DNA of 64,000 bases from CAVZMO01 sp963776195 (GTDB taxonomy: Bacteria; Nitrospirota; Thermodesulfovibrionia; Thermodesulfovibrionales; SM23-35), in NCBI GenBank assembly GCA_963776195.1, contig CAVZMO010000011.1, positions 95,223 through 159,222 of the forward strand. Reading direction: 5' to 3'. Below the pieces are notes generated by a model, which was given only the letters and a program-made list of their open reading frames with translations, was not told the origin of the DNA and did not search any database. Of the stretch, positions 1 to 8,163 are shown in pieces. The position numbers and the translations under genes were made by a program. The number at the start of each line of letters is the position of its first letter. Position 1 is the stretch's first letter.

Positions 1-1130
1 GAAGCTGCTCTGCTATATGAAGCAGAAGTAAGGATAATCTCCGAGGCCAAAGGCAGGAGAGGTTTCATCACTCCCGAGATATCTTTGTCATCCATAATGC
101 CGAGCACCATGATGATTTTCTCATATTTCCGGAGGAAAAGATTTCTCAGCGTTCGAGAAAGAGCAATGGCGGCGGCGGGGTTATGTGCACCGTCTATAAC
201 AATAGGAGGGTCTTCATGAATGAGTTCAAGTCTTCCCGGCCATCTGACTCTCTTAAGACCTTCTCTGAATGAGTCATTAGAAGAGTCAAGGGAGAAACGA
301 CATATTGATTTTCTTGCGAGAAGTTCAATAGCCTTCATCGCAACAGAGGCGTTCTGCATCTGGTGCTCACCGGTAAGCGGCAAGAACAGATCATGGAGCA
401 CCAAGGAATCATCCCGGTAATCAAAACATATCCCCGGCATATCTTCTTTTTTGAGTGTTGAAGAAAAGTCTTTCCCGTAAATATATAATTCAGCCTGTTG
501 TTCTCCCGCCTTCTTCTCGATGACCTCCCTCACCTCCGGTTCTTGATGCGCAGTTACAACGGGGATCCCGCTCTTGATAATGCCCGCTTTCTCATAAGCG
601 ATTTCCCTGATTGTGCTGCCGAGGAATTCCTTGTGGTCGTAACCGATGTTTGTGATGACGGACACCTCCGGCGCGATGATATTGGTAGCGTCAAGCCTCC
701 CTCCCATGCCCACTTCCATGACCGCTGCATCGATCCCTTCTCTTTCGAAATACAGCAGAGCCATAGCAGTTACTACTTCGAAGAATGTGGGGGAAAAATC
801 GTCGATGCCTGAAACGATCTCCTTAATCTCACTTGCAAGCTGAACAACCTCGCTTTCTGTTATCTCCACTCCATCGATCTTCATTCTCTCTGTGAAGCTG
901 ACCAGGTGGGGTGATGTGAAAAGGCCGACTCTGACTCCGGCTGTCTGAAGAATCGAAGCCATAATCGCCGACGTCGAACCTTTACCGTTTGTTCCGGCCA
1001 CGTGTACGGAAGGGAATGATTTATGAGGGTTTTTGAGCTCGGACAGAAGCCTGGTTATATTGTCGAGGCCGAATTTGATGCCCTGCTTCCGGAGGCCATA
1101 AAGATAGCTGATGGTCTCACTATAACTCAT
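1..1130 (-). CDS. folC: Folylpolyglutamate synthase / dihydrofolate synthase FolC (3' end outside window)
   Basis: Translating the minus strand from the ATG at 1130 gives an open frame of about 376 codons that runs off the window edge. The N-terminal part carries the Mur-ligase-type P-loop AGTNGKGST, followed by TSPHL and later the conserved EVGMGGRLDATN and GAHNPAA segments, all hallmarks of FolC. The enzyme adds glutamate to dihydropteroate and folates in the cytoplasm. The ATG overlaps the TGA of accD by four bases (ATGA), so the two are translationally coupled at the end of the trpB-trpA-accD-folC run, an order seen in many bacteria. Only the last part of the C-terminal ligase domain is missing. 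Identification is secure; the bifunctional activity is inferred from the family. Confidence 0.93.
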   Translation of the reverse strand, partial: MSYSETISYLYGLRKQGIKFGLDNITRLLSELKNPHKSFPSVHVAGTNGKGSTSAIMASILQTAGVRVGLFTSPHLVSFTERMKIDGVEITESEVVQLASEIKEIVSGIDDFSPTFFEVVTAMALLYFEREGIDAAVMEVGMGGRLDATNIIAPEVSVITNIGYDHKEFLGSTIREIAYEKAGIIKSGIPVVTAHQEPEVREVIEKKAGEQQAELYIYGKDFSSTLKKEDMPGICFDYRDDSLVLHDLFLPLTGEHQMQNASVAMKAIELLARKSICRFSLDSSNDSFREGLKRVRWPGRLELIHEDPPIVIDGAHNPAAAIALSRTLRNLFLRKYEKIIMVLGIMDDKDISGVMKPLLPLASEIILTSASYSRAA

Positions 1131-1960
1131 GAGAGAAGTTCAAAAATCTTGGCAAGCGTTTCTTTCAGATTTTTTCTGTCCAAAACCATATCGATGAGGC
1201 CGTGATCGAGGAGGAAATCCGCTCTCTGGAAGTCCTCGGGCAAGGGCTGTTTTATGGTCTGCTCTATAACCCGCGGACCGGCAAAGCCGATCAGACTTTT
1301 AGGTTCTCCGATAATGATGTCGCCCAGTGTGGCAAAACTTGCAGTTACACCCCCGAACGTGGGATCACATAAAACCGATATATAGAGAATTCCGTTATCC
1401 TTAAGTCTGCCCACTGCGGCGGAGACCTTTGCCATCTGCATCAGCGAGAAGATACCCTCCTGCATCCTGGCGCCGCCCGATGAGGCAACAGCTACGAAGG
1501 GCTGCTTTTTCCCCAACGCTCTTTCCACAGCTCTGGTCACTTTCTCACCTACGACGGATCCCATACTGCCGCCCATAAAGGAGAAGTCCATGATCACAAG
1601 ACTCACAGGATAGCCCTTTATCAAGGCATCGCCCGAAATTACCGCCTCTTTCAGGCCGCTCTTTTTCTGGTTCTCCTTCAATCTATCCTTGTATGCGACG
1701 GAGTCCTTGAAATGCAGGGGATCGATCGATACAAGGTTTTCATCCGCCTCTATAAAGCTCCCTTCATCAACGAGGAGTTTTAATCGCTCACGGGCACTTA
1801 TCCTGAAGTGATAATTGCATTTCGGGCATATCTTAAGGTTTTTTTCTATCTCTTTCTTGTAAACTATTTCCTTGCATCCGTCACACTTAACCCAGAGTCC
1901 CTCGGGGATTTTCCCTTTTTTATCGGTCCTTATTTCTTTTGTCTTTTTAAACCAAGCCAT
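1127..1960 (-). CDS. accD: Acetyl-CoA carboxylase carboxyltransferase subunit beta
   Basis: A protein of 277 residues, normal for AccD. An N-terminal zinc ribbon is visible as CDGC (about residues 26-29) and CPKC (45-48). It is followed by the crotonase-type carboxyltransferase fold with SFMGGSMGSVVGEK, SSGGARMQEG and PTFGGVTASFA. With AccA it transfers carboxyl from biotinyl-BCCP to acetyl-CoA, giving malonyl-CoA for fatty-acid synthesis in the cytoplasm. No accA or accBC is in the window. The start codon is followed by the usual MAWFKK opening. The gene lies between trpA (116-bp gap holding a palindromic repeat) and folC (4-bp overlap). Function is clear from family motifs. Confidence 0.96.
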   Translation of the reverse strand: MAWFKKTKEIRTDKKGKIPEGLWVKCDGCKEIVYKKEIEKNLKICPKCNYHFRISARERLKLLVDEGSFIEADENLVSIDPLHFKDSVAYKDRLKENQKKSGLKEAVISGDALIKGYPVSLVIMDFSFMGGSMGSVVGEKVTRAVERALGKKQPFVAVASSGGARMQEGIFSLMQMAKVSAAVGRLKDNGILYISVLCDPTFGGVTASFATLGDIIIGEPKSLIGFAGPRVIEQTIKQPLPEDFQRADFLLDHGLIDMVLDRKNLKETLAKIFELLS

Positions 1961-2004
1961 TTTATACCGTTCTTCAATTAGATCCTTCTGAAATTGCTGT
2001 GGGT

Positions 2005-2027
2005 GGCCGCAGGCTTCAGCCTGCGTG
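2005..2027. repeat. REP-like palindromic repeat, short copy
   Basis: CGCAGGCT-TC-AGCCTGCG is a perfect 8-bp-arm palindrome (2008-2025) in the trpA-accD gap. The same core, GCCGCAGGCTT(A/C)AGCCTGCGT, recurs at 61979-62028 in a longer double-hairpin form, so this is an interspersed extragenic repeat rather than a gene-specific terminator. There is no T-run beside it. Confidence 0.7.
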
Positions 2028-2076
2028 TATTAAAACAATCTATATATGAAGATCCTCCATTTTATAACAATTTTGA

Positions 2077-2856
2077 TTACCTGATCGCTTTCCTCAAACC
2101 GACAAGATAACTCTTCAGATCTTCGGGAGTTTCGTGAAGTCTCTTGACGATGGCGCTTCCCACAATAACACCGTCGGATACCCTGGAGATTGCTGCAGCC
2201 GCTTCAGGTGTCGATACTCCGAAACCGACTGCTACCGGCTTATCCGTATATCTCCTTATATTCGATATCAGTAAATCCATGGAACCGTCAAGGAGAAGGT
2301 CGGCCCCTGTTATCCCCGTTATCGAAACATAATAGATGAAGCCGCTCGCCGCTTTCGTTACTATCTTTATCCTGTCTTCCGTAGAGGTCGGCGCCAGGAG
2401 AAATATCGTATCCAGAGCAGCCCTCCTCGATAGGCTGATAAGGTCCGTTGCTTCATCAGGTGGAAGATCAGGTATTATCATGCCGTCAACGCCCGCACTG
2501 CCTGCGTCCTTTATAAAATCCTCTATCCCATACTTGAAGACCGGATTAAAATATGTCATAAGGACCAACGGGATCTGTGTCACCTGTCTCAAATTCTGGA
2601 CGAAGGAAACGACTTTCCTTAAGGTTACACCCTTTTTTAAAGCCCTTTCGGAAGCGCGCTGGATAGTAGGGCCGTCTGCCAGAGGGTCCGAAAAGGGGAC
2701 ACCCAATTCGACGACATCCGCTCCACACTCTTCGAACAGAAGCACGACATCCCTGGTTCTTTCCAGGGAAGGATCACCGGCCATCATATAAGGTATAAAG
2801 GCTTTCTTCCCCTGTTGTTGTAACCTCTTAAACGTCTTCGAAATCCTGGTTAACAT
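2077..2856 (-). CDS. trpA: Tryptophan synthase alpha chain
   Basis: 259 residues, close to the usual 260-270. The TIM-barrel motifs are all present: AFIPYMMAGDPS at the N-terminus with the catalytic Glu in VVELGVPFSDPLADGPTIQ, PDLPPDEA in the middle, and the phosphate-binding VGFGVSTPEAA and DGVIVGSAIVK near the end. It cleaves indole-3-glycerol phosphate to indole and glyceraldehyde-3-phosphate and channels indole to TrpB. The start codon overlaps the 3' end of trpB by 7 bp, as expected for subunits translated together. No other trp genes are in the window, so the rest of the pathway is either upstream or elsewhere. Confidence 0.97.
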   Translation of the reverse strand: MLTRISKTFKRLQQQGKKAFIPYMMAGDPSLERTRDVVLLFEECGADVVELGVPFSDPLADGPTIQRASERALKKGVTLRKVVSFVQNLRQVTQIPLVLMTYFNPVFKYGIEDFIKDAGSAGVDGMIIPDLPPDEATDLISLSRRAALDTIFLLAPTSTEDRIKIVTKAASGFIYYVSITGITGADLLLDGSMDLLISNIRRYTDKPVAVGFGVSTPEAAAAISRVSDGVIVGSAIVKRLHETPEDLKSYLVGLRKAIR

Positions 2857-4055
2857 ATCGTGAGTCCTTTAATCCGTGCGACGTGCTGGACATCCTTGTC
2901 TCCCCTTCCGGAAAGATTGACTACAATAACGTTATCTTTGGGAAGTCCGGGCGCAAGTTTTACGACCTCCGCGAGGGCATGAGCAGACTCGAGCGCGGGG
3001 ATGATGCCGTCCGTCTTTGATAAAAGCTCGAAAGAGGCCAATGCTTCATCGTCGGTCGCATAGGAATACCGAACGCGGCCGCTGTTTTTCAGAAAGGAAT
3101 GCTCCGGGCCGACTGACGCATAATCGAGACCCGCAGAGACTGAATGTGTTCCGAGCACATTCCCGTCTTCATCCTGGAGGAGATAGCTCTTGCATCCCTG
3201 AAACACGCCTATGGAGCCGCCCGCAAACCGCGCAGCATGTTCACCTGTCTCGATGCCCCTGCCCCCGGCCTCAACGCCGATCATCTCTATATCATCATCA
3301 AGAAATGCATAGAAAAGCCCCATGGCATTACTTCCGCCCCCGACGCATGCTACAAGATAATCGGGTAATCTTCCTTCAACGGCCAATATCTGTCTTCTTG
3401 CCTCCCTGCCGATCACCGACTGAAAAGTCCTGACCATGACCGGGAAAGGATGGGGGCCGAATACCGTGCCCATGACATAATGAGTCGTACGGACATTTGT
3501 TGTCCAGTCACGCAACGCCTCATTGATGGCATCTTTTAATGTTCTCGATCCTGTCGATACTTCTATGACCTTTGCACCCAACAGCCTCATCCTGAAGACA
3601 TTCAGCGCCTGTCTTTCCATATCCTCGGTCCCCATATATATTTCACACTCGAGACCAAAAAGCGCCGCTCCTGTTGCAGTAGCTACACCATGCTGTCCCG
3701 CACCAGTCTCTGCGATCACTCTTTTCTTGCCCATATTTCTTGCAAGCAATACCTGACCGACAGCGTTGTTTATCTTATGTGCGCCGGTATGTGCCAGGTC
3801 TTCGCGTTTCAGATAAACCTTCGCTCCCCCGAGATGCTCTGTGAACCGCGCCGCGAAGTAGAGCGGAGTGGGTCTTCCTATATATGTTTTTTGGAGGTGG
3901 ACCAGTTCCTCCCGGAACTCCTTATCGCCCTGTGATTTTCTGAATGCCTCATTGAGTTCTTTGAGGGCCGGCATAAGGGTCTCGGGGACAAAACGTCCGC
4001 CGTACATGCCGAAATATCCTTTTCTGTCGGGCAATTTCTTTATGGCAACCTCCAT
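2850..4055 (-). CDS. trpB: Tryptophan synthase beta chain
   Basis: 401 residues, full length for the TrpB1 class. It shows GMYGGRFVPETLMPAL at the N-terminus, the PLP lysine in AHTGAHKINNAVGQ, the GAGQHGVATA loop, and the phosphate-binding glycine loop VACVGGGSNAMG. It condenses indole with serine as the alpha2beta2 complex with TrpA, immediately downstream. The first gene of the minus-strand run. The 114-bp divergent gap to the ABC transporter gene shows no obvious trp attenuator or T-box in the part I could read. Confidence 0.97.
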   Translation of the reverse strand: MEVAIKKLPDRKGYFGMYGGRFVPETLMPALKELNEAFRKSQGDKEFREELVHLQKTYIGRPTPLYFAARFTEHLGGAKVYLKREDLAHTGAHKINNAVGQVLLARNMGKKRVIAETGAGQHGVATATGAALFGLECEIYMGTEDMERQALNVFRMRLLGAKVIEVSTGSRTLKDAINEALRDWTTNVRTTHYVMGTVFGPHPFPVMVRTFQSVIGREARRQILAVEGRLPDYLVACVGGGSNAMGLFYAFLDDDIEMIGVEAGGRGIETGEHAARFAGGSIGVFQGCKSYLLQDEDGNVLGTHSVSAGLDYASVGPEHSFLKNSGRVRYSYATDDEALASFELLSKTDGIIPALESAHALAEVVKLAPGLPKDNVIVVNLSGRGDKDVQHVARIKGLTIC

Positions 4056-4169
4056 ACAAACATGGGTCCGATTTGTCGAAGAATATTATAGCCCATAACC
4101 GTGAAATATTTACATACTTCGGGCAAACCGCCCTTGACCCTCGGGGAGCTTTTGGTTTACCGTATCTGA

Positions 4170-5675
4170 GTGGTTTCCATGAAGCATCTTCTCAGGATAG
4201 CTTCCCTTGCGGTGGGGCTGATCATAATCCTCTCCGTTCCCCTCTTACCTCAATCCAAAAATACGGGCCTTGAGAAGATCAAAGAAAGGGGATACCTCCT
4301 CTGGGGTTCTGATGCAGAGGGAGGCGCGCCCTATGTCTTTCCAGACCCCAAAGACCCGTTAAAACTTATCGGTTTTGAAGTGGACTTGGCGCATGCCATC
4401 GCAAAGGAATTGGGGGTCGAAGCCAGACAATCACAGAACGCATGGGACAGCCTTATCCCTTCCCTCGAACGCGGAGATTTCGATATCGCCATGAACGGTA
4501 TAGAGATGACCCGCCAAAGGGGGGAAAAAGTCCTTTTTTCTCATCCCTATTACGTCTATACGGAACAGCTTGTGGTCAGGAGAGAGGAAAAGAGGATCGG
4601 AGATATCCAGGACCTGAAAGGCAAAAAGGTGGGGACCCTCTCGGGTGCAGCGGCACAGGAGATTCTCACAGGCATAGGGGGTGTGGATGTAAAAATATAT
4701 TCAGGGCAGGTTGAACCTTATGAAGACCTGGCGCTGGGAAGGATTGACGCTGTGCTCCTTGATCTCCCCATAGCAGCCTACTATGCAAAACCCAACCCGA
4801 AGTTGCGATACCAGGGACAGCCCCTGGGAGAGGGATTTTACGGTGTAGCCATTGGAAAGGATAACAAGGATCTCAAGAAAGCAATAGACGACATTCTCCA
4901 GAGGCTCCTCAGGACAGGAGAGCTGAAACATATCTACGAAAAATGGGGCTTGTGGAACGAGGCGCAGGACAAACTCTTCGAATCTATGAACGTATCTGCC
5001 GGTTATGCCACCCTTGAGGAATCCAAGAAAGCTCCCCTCTACACCTTCTTCCCCTCCCTCATGAAGGGAGCCGGGATAACCATCTTTATTTCCGTAACAT
5101 CCATGGCGCTGGCAGTTACTCTGGGGCTTATCATCACTCTTGTCAGGCTCTACGGCAGGCCGCCTTTCTCCGCCCTTGCCACCGCGTATATCGAACTGTA
5201 CCGGGGAACCCCTCTCCTCATACAGCTCTACATCCTCTACTACGGCCTCCCCAACGTAGGGATATCGCTGAACCCCGTCATGGCCGCTTTTTTAGGTCTT
5301 GGAATGAACTACGCCGCTTACGAAGCGGAGATTTACAGGGCCGGTATCAATTCGGTGCCGGGGGGACAGACCGAGGCTGCCCTCTCACTGGGAATGACGC
5401 AATTTATGGCGGTAAGGAGAATCGTCCTCCCGCAGGCCCTCAGGATAGCGCTCCCCGGAATTACCAATGACTTCATCGCCCTTTTCAAAGACTCTTCCCT
5501 GGTATCCATCATTGCTATGGTGGAACTTACTAAGACATACAACATCCTGGCTGCAACGACTCTGAGGTTCTTTGAACTCGGGCTTATTGTCGCCATCCTC
5601 TACTTTGCTATGAGCTATCCATTATCACTGTTTGCAAGAAAACTGGAAGGCAGACTGAAAGGCTCCCGGAGATGA
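4170..5675 (+). CDS. Polar amino-acid ABC transporter: substrate-binding domain fused to permease
   Basis: 501 residues in two parts. After a signal-like hydrophobic stretch (residues about 4-26) comes a family-3 solute-binding domain (about 30-265) with RGYLLWGSDAEGGAPYVF, IGFEVDLAHAIAKELGV and DFDIAMNGIEMTRQRGEK. The C-terminal half (about 285-495) is a HisMQ-type permease with several membrane helices and the EAA-like loop GAAL-type motif EAALSLGMTQF before RRIVLPQALRIALPG. The start is either GTG 4170 or, more likely, ATG 4179 (MKHLL...). The stop overlaps the ATPase start by 4 bp. Fusion of binding protein and permease is known in this family. Substrate is probably a polar amino acid such as glutamine, but specificity cannot be read from the sequence. 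Confidence 0.9.
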   Translation: MVSMKHLLRIASLAVGLIIILSVPLLPQSKNTGLEKIKERGYLLWGSDAEGGAPYVFPDPKDPLKLIGFEVDLAHAIAKELGVEARQSQNAWDSLIPSLERGDFDIAMNGIEMTRQRGEKVLFSHPYYVYTEQLVVRREEKRIGDIQDLKGKKVGTLSGAAAQEILTGIGGVDVKIYSGQVEPYEDLALGRIDAVLLDLPIAAYYAKPNPKLRYQGQPLGEGFYGVAIGKDNKDLKKAIDDILQRLLRTGELKHIYEKWGLWNEAQDKLFESMNVSAGYATLEESKKAPLYTFFPSLMKGAGITIFISVTSMALAVTLGLIITLVRLYGRPPFSALATAYIELYRGTPLLIQLYILYYGLPNVGISLNPVMAAFLGLGMNYAAYEAEIYRAGINSVPGGQTEAALSLGMTQFMAVRRIVLPQALRIALPGITNDFIALFKDSSLVSIIAMVELTKTYNILAATTLRFFELGLIVAILYFAMSYPLSLFARKLEGRLKGSRR

Positions 5676-6430
5676 TTACGATACGGGACCTCCATAAATA
5701 TTACAACGGAGACCATCTTTTCAAGGGCATCAACCTTGATGTGGAGAAGGGGGAAGTGGTGGCGCTCATCGGACCTTCGGGAAGCGGCAAAAGTTCCCTC
5801 CTGCGGTGCATCAATGGTCTCGAAGTATTTCAGCAAGGGGAAATAGTGGTGAACGGTATTGAACTCCGTCATGTAAAAGGCCTCAAGCCTGATAAGGAGT
5901 ACCTCGCTGCTGCACGGGAGGTCAGATTCAAGGTGGGGATGGTCTTTCAGCAATTTAACCTTTTTCCGCACATGACGGTCCTGGAGAATATCATTGAGGC
6001 GCCGGTGCACGTTCTTGGCAGAGACAAACACACAGCAACGGAGAATGGCCTCACCCTTTTAAGGAGAATCAATCTGGAGAAAAAGATCCGGAGCTACCCT
6101 GATGAACTCTCGGGAGGGGAGCAACAGAGGGTCGCCATCGTGAGGGCATTAGCCATGAAGCCCCGGGCAATGCTGTTTGATGAACCCACCTCCTCACTTG
6201 ACCCCGAGATGGTGGGAGAGGTACTGTCCGTGATAAAAGATCTGGTCAATGAAGGCATGACCACAGTTATAGCTACCCACGAAATGGATTTTGCCCGGGA
6301 GGTTTCAGACAAGGTTGTGGTCTTCGACCACGGCGATATTGTTGAGACAGATACGCCGGAACGTATCTTTACCAATCCGAAGGTCGAGAGGACAAAGAGC
6401 TTTTTGAGCAGAGTGTTAAACAGGCGCTGA
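5672..6430 (+). CDS. Polar amino-acid ABC transporter ATP-binding protein (GlnQ type)
   Basis: 252 residues. Walker A GPSGSGKSSLL, Q-loop GMVFQQFNLFPHMT, signature LSGGEQQRV, Walker B MLFDEPTSSLDPE and switch histidine IATHEMDFA are all intact, in the spacing typical of the GlnQ/HisP branch. It energises the fused binding-protein/permease encoded immediately upstream, whose stop codon it overlaps (ATGA). The binding protein, permease and ATPase of this importer are thus present in two genes. No transcription terminator is evident in the 160-bp gap that follows. Confidence 0.95.
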   Translation: MITIRDLHKYYNGDHLFKGINLDVEKGEVVALIGPSGSGKSSLLRCINGLEVFQQGEIVVNGIELRHVKGLKPDKEYLAAAREVRFKVGMVFQQFNLFPHMTVLENIIEAPVHVLGRDKHTATENGLTLLRRINLEKKIRSYPDELSGGEQQRVAIVRALAMKPRAMLFDEPTSSLDPEMVGEVLSVIKDLVNEGMTTVIATHEMDFAREVSDKVVVFDHGDIVETDTPERIFTNPKVERTKSFLSRVLNRR

Positions 6431-6553
6431 CCCGGACAAACAAAAATTCCGGAGGGCGGCATTTGTTGGAAAACAGACCATGTGACTGACTTAAATTGAA
6501 TGCAAAAGACAAACTTTACCTGCTATATTCCTCCACATCCGATTCATCATAGT

Positions 6554-6583
6554 TTGACATAGCAACGACTTAATTCTTATACT
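6554..6583 (+). promoter_or_regulatory. Sigma-70-type promoter for the DUF3842-CooT operon (leaderless)
   Basis: TTGACA (6554-6559), 18-bp spacer, TATACT (6578-6583). The ATG of the next gene is at 6590, only 6 nt after the -10 box, so transcription should start at or within a base or two of the start codon. No Shine-Dalgarno sequence precedes it, which agrees with a leaderless mRNA. Confidence 0.6.
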
Positions 6584-6589
6584 TATTTT

Positions 6590-7012
6590 ATGTTTAAGAT
6601 CGCTGTTATTGATGGACAGGGTGGCGGTATTGGAAGCCTGGTTGTCAAAAGGTTAAGAGATGAGCTCGGTGACGAAGTAGAAATCCTTGCACTCGGGACG
6701 AACGCTGCAGCAACGTCTGCTATGATGAAATCGAGGGCCAATAAGGGCGCAACGGGAGAGAACGCTATTGTATGGAATGCAAATAGAGTCAATGTGATTA
6801 TAGGACCCCTCAGCATTGTCCTTCCCAATGCAATGCTTGGAGAAATGACACCAAGAATGACTGATGCAATTATATCATCGGAAGTCAAAAAAGTTCTTCT
6901 GCCCCTCAACCAGGAGGGTATTGATATAATAGGCGTGGAAAGGGAGCCACTACCTCATGTGATAGAGAAGATCATCACATGTGTCAGACAGGAGATGGGA
7001 AAGGAGAAGTAA
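6590..7012 (+). CDS. DUF3842 family protein
   Basis: 140 residues, the usual length of DUF3842 proteins. The N-terminus IAVIDGQGGGIGSLVVKRL looks like a Rossmann-type glycine-rich nucleotide-binding turn, and the rest alternates strand and helix (NVIIGPLSIVLPNAMLGEMTP, KVLLPLNQEGIDIIGVE). No enzymatic activity is known to me for the family. It is followed after one base by a CooT-family gene, a pairing that I associate with anaerobes using nickel enzymes. Expression appears to come from the promoter at 6554 without a leader. Family assignment is good; function unknown. Confidence 0.85.
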   Translation: MFKIAVIDGQGGGIGSLVVKRLRDELGDEVEILALGTNAAATSAMMKSRANKGATGENAIVWNANRVNVIIGPLSIVLPNAMLGEMTPRMTDAIISSEVKKVLLPLNQEGIDIIGVEREPLPHVIEKIITCVRQEMGKEK

Positions 7013-7013
7013 T

Positions 7014-7202
7014 ATGTGCGAAGCAAACGCCTATATTTACCAGGATGGTAAAGAAGAGCTTTATCTGGAGAGTGTGGATATTATGAGACCTGAAGAGGGT
7101 AAGATTTATCTCAAGAACCTCTTTGGAGAACAAAGGCTCTTTGATGGTGAGATCAAGGAAATATCGCTCTTAAGGCACAAGATCGTCCTCGAAAAGAAAT
7201 AG
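7014..7202 (+). CDS. CooT family nickel-binding protein
   Basis: A 62-residue protein starting MCEANAY. I chose ATG 7014, one base after the stop of the DUF3842 gene and preceded by GGAGAAG, because a Cys directly after Met1 is the nickel ligand in CooT of Rhodospirillum rubrum and is conserved in the family. An upstream in-frame ATG at 6981 would bury that Cys. The small beta-rich body ends ...RHKIVLEKK. CooT delivers nickel to CO dehydrogenase in R. rubrum. No CODH gene is visible here, so the client protein is unknown. Confidence 0.8.
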   Translation: MCEANAYIYQDGKEELYLESVDIMRPEEGKIYLKNLFGEQRLFDGEIKEISLLRHKIVLEKK

Positions 7203-7358
7203 AAGAGCTACCGGCTCATTGAAAGGTTCCGTTTCAAACGATGAGTATGGAGTAGCAGTCAAAGGTTTTCCCTTTAATCTCTTCAGACTTTTTTGACAGG
7301 ATTTTCTGACTTTTCTCATCTTAATAATTACCCTTTGCCGGGCAAAAAGGCACGTAGG

Positions 7359-7446
7359 ATCCAACTCAATCAAAACTTTTGTGGCCGACAGTATTATGTC
7401 CCGGTGTGCAACTGTCTGAGCAAGTGAAAGGACGAATTTGTTAAGC
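7359..7446 (-). other. Integron attC site (after the BrnT-like/CopG cassette)
   Basis: Read on the minus strand it begins with R'' GCTTAAC (7446-7440, matching RYYYAAC) and ends with R' GTTGGAT (7365-7359, matching GTTRRRY). An internal stem GACAGT...ACTGTC is perfect. The antitoxin stop TAA is within R''. The 88-bp length is in the attC range. The L boxes are only loosely complementary. Confidence 0.55.
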
Positions 7447-7725
7447 CCTCTTTTTTTCTGTTAAATAGCCTGATACATATTTGTGAATGATACTGGATAT
7501 CAACGTCTGGTAAGGAATTCCCTCTTGAGCAGCAATAACCTGTACTTGATCTAAATCCTTTGATGACATCCGGATATTTATTCTCTTATCTTTTTGTAAT
7601 GTATTCCTGGCGTATTCCCGCAGTTTCTTAATCTCAGCTTTCGGATTTTTAATGGGTCGCCATTCTCCGCGTTCGTAAGACTCTAAAATATCTTTTTCTT
7701 CAGCATCTAAAACCGTCTTTTTCAT
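7441..7725 (-). CDS. Ribbon-helix-helix (CopG-like) antitoxin
   Basis: 94 residues. The C-terminal half (about 48-85) reads INIRMSSKDLDQVQVIAAQ followed by GIPYQTLISSIIHKYV, a ribbon-helix-helix DNA-binding fold typical of CopG/BrnA-like antitoxins. The N-terminal half (ILESYERGEWRPI) would be the toxin-binding segment. It overlaps the toxin gene by 4 bp (toxin first, antitoxin second, the BrnTA order) and its stop codon lies inside an attC site, marking it as the last gene of an integron cassette. It should bind and neutralise the upstream toxin and autorepress the operon. Confidence 0.75.
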   Translation of the reverse strand: MKKTVLDAEEKDILESYERGEWRPIKNPKAEIKKLREYARNTLQKDKRINIRMSSKDLDQVQVIAAQEGIPYQTLISSIIHKYVSGYLTEKKRA

Positions 7726-8000
7726 TTTTGTTCCCTCACATATTTGTTTGTAGCTTTTCTGCTGGGGATGATGGTTTTCAAGAATAGCTCATCGCTTTCT
7801 TGCACATACGGAACGAGATAAGCGTAATCATCAATCCTCAATATTGCAATTTTTTGGCCCGAATACTTATCTTGATTTGGATGTTCAATTGTTTCCAGAA
7901 CATCTTCCCGTTCCATCAATATAACAACCTGTTCAAAACTAACTCCTCTGTGTTTCTTCAACCATTCATTCTTCTCATTATCCCATCGGAAAACATTCAT
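7722..8000 (-). CDS. BrnT-like toxin
   Basis: 92 residues with the BrnT-type opening FRWDNEKNEWLKKHRGVSFEQ (here given in part) and a C-terminal basic tail IIPSRKATNKYVREQK. The pattern W-x-x-x-K-N...K-H-x-G-V-S-F-E-x is the signature of this RelE-fold ribonuclease group. The central part is less typical than the second BrnT copy at 63352, and the final RR-A-R motif is replaced by PSRKATNKY, so a more distant toxin family is possible. It is cotranscribed with the RHH antitoxin. The -10 box at 8012-8007 is only 6 bases from the ATG, suggesting a leaderless message. Confidence 0.65.
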   Translation of the reverse strand: MNVFRWDNEKNEWLKKHRGVSFEQVVILMEREDVLETIEHPNQDKYSGQKIAILRIDDYAYLVPYVQESDELFLKTIIPSRKATNKYVREQK

Positions 8001-8006
8001 GACATA

Positions 8007-8035
8007 TATTTACTACATTGTCTGCCTTTTGTCAA
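8007..8035 (-). promoter_or_regulatory. Promoter of the BrnT-like toxin-antitoxin cassette
   Basis: On the minus strand TTGACA (8035-8030), 17 bp, TAAATA (8012-8007). The toxin ATG starts at 8000, so there is almost no untranslated leader. The -35 is perfect; the -10 is weak. Confidence 0.45.
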
Positions 8036-8060
8036 TATTATTATTTGGGCTGGCCCTCTC

Positions 8061-8163
8061 TCCCCTACGCTGTGTCCGCAAGGGGAAAAGCTTGTCACGT
8101 TAGTCAACTACGTCCCACGTGTACCAGTGGCTGTCCCGACTATCCCCTTAAGGTGTGTTATAT
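8061..8163 (-). other. Possible degenerate attC site (after the lipoprotein cassette)
   Basis: On the minus strand ATATAAC (8163-8157) lies at the lipoprotein stop codon. It is followed by CTTAAGGGGA, whose AAGGGGA is repeated in inverted form as TCCCCTT across the element. A nested CCAC...GTGG stem is also present. No good GTTRRRY end is visible, so this may be a degenerate attC or an unrelated hairpin. Confidence 0.35.

Noticed and set aside
2336..2791. A 151-codon plus-strand open frame inside trpA
   Set aside because: Antisense shadow of a full-length trpA with all motifs.
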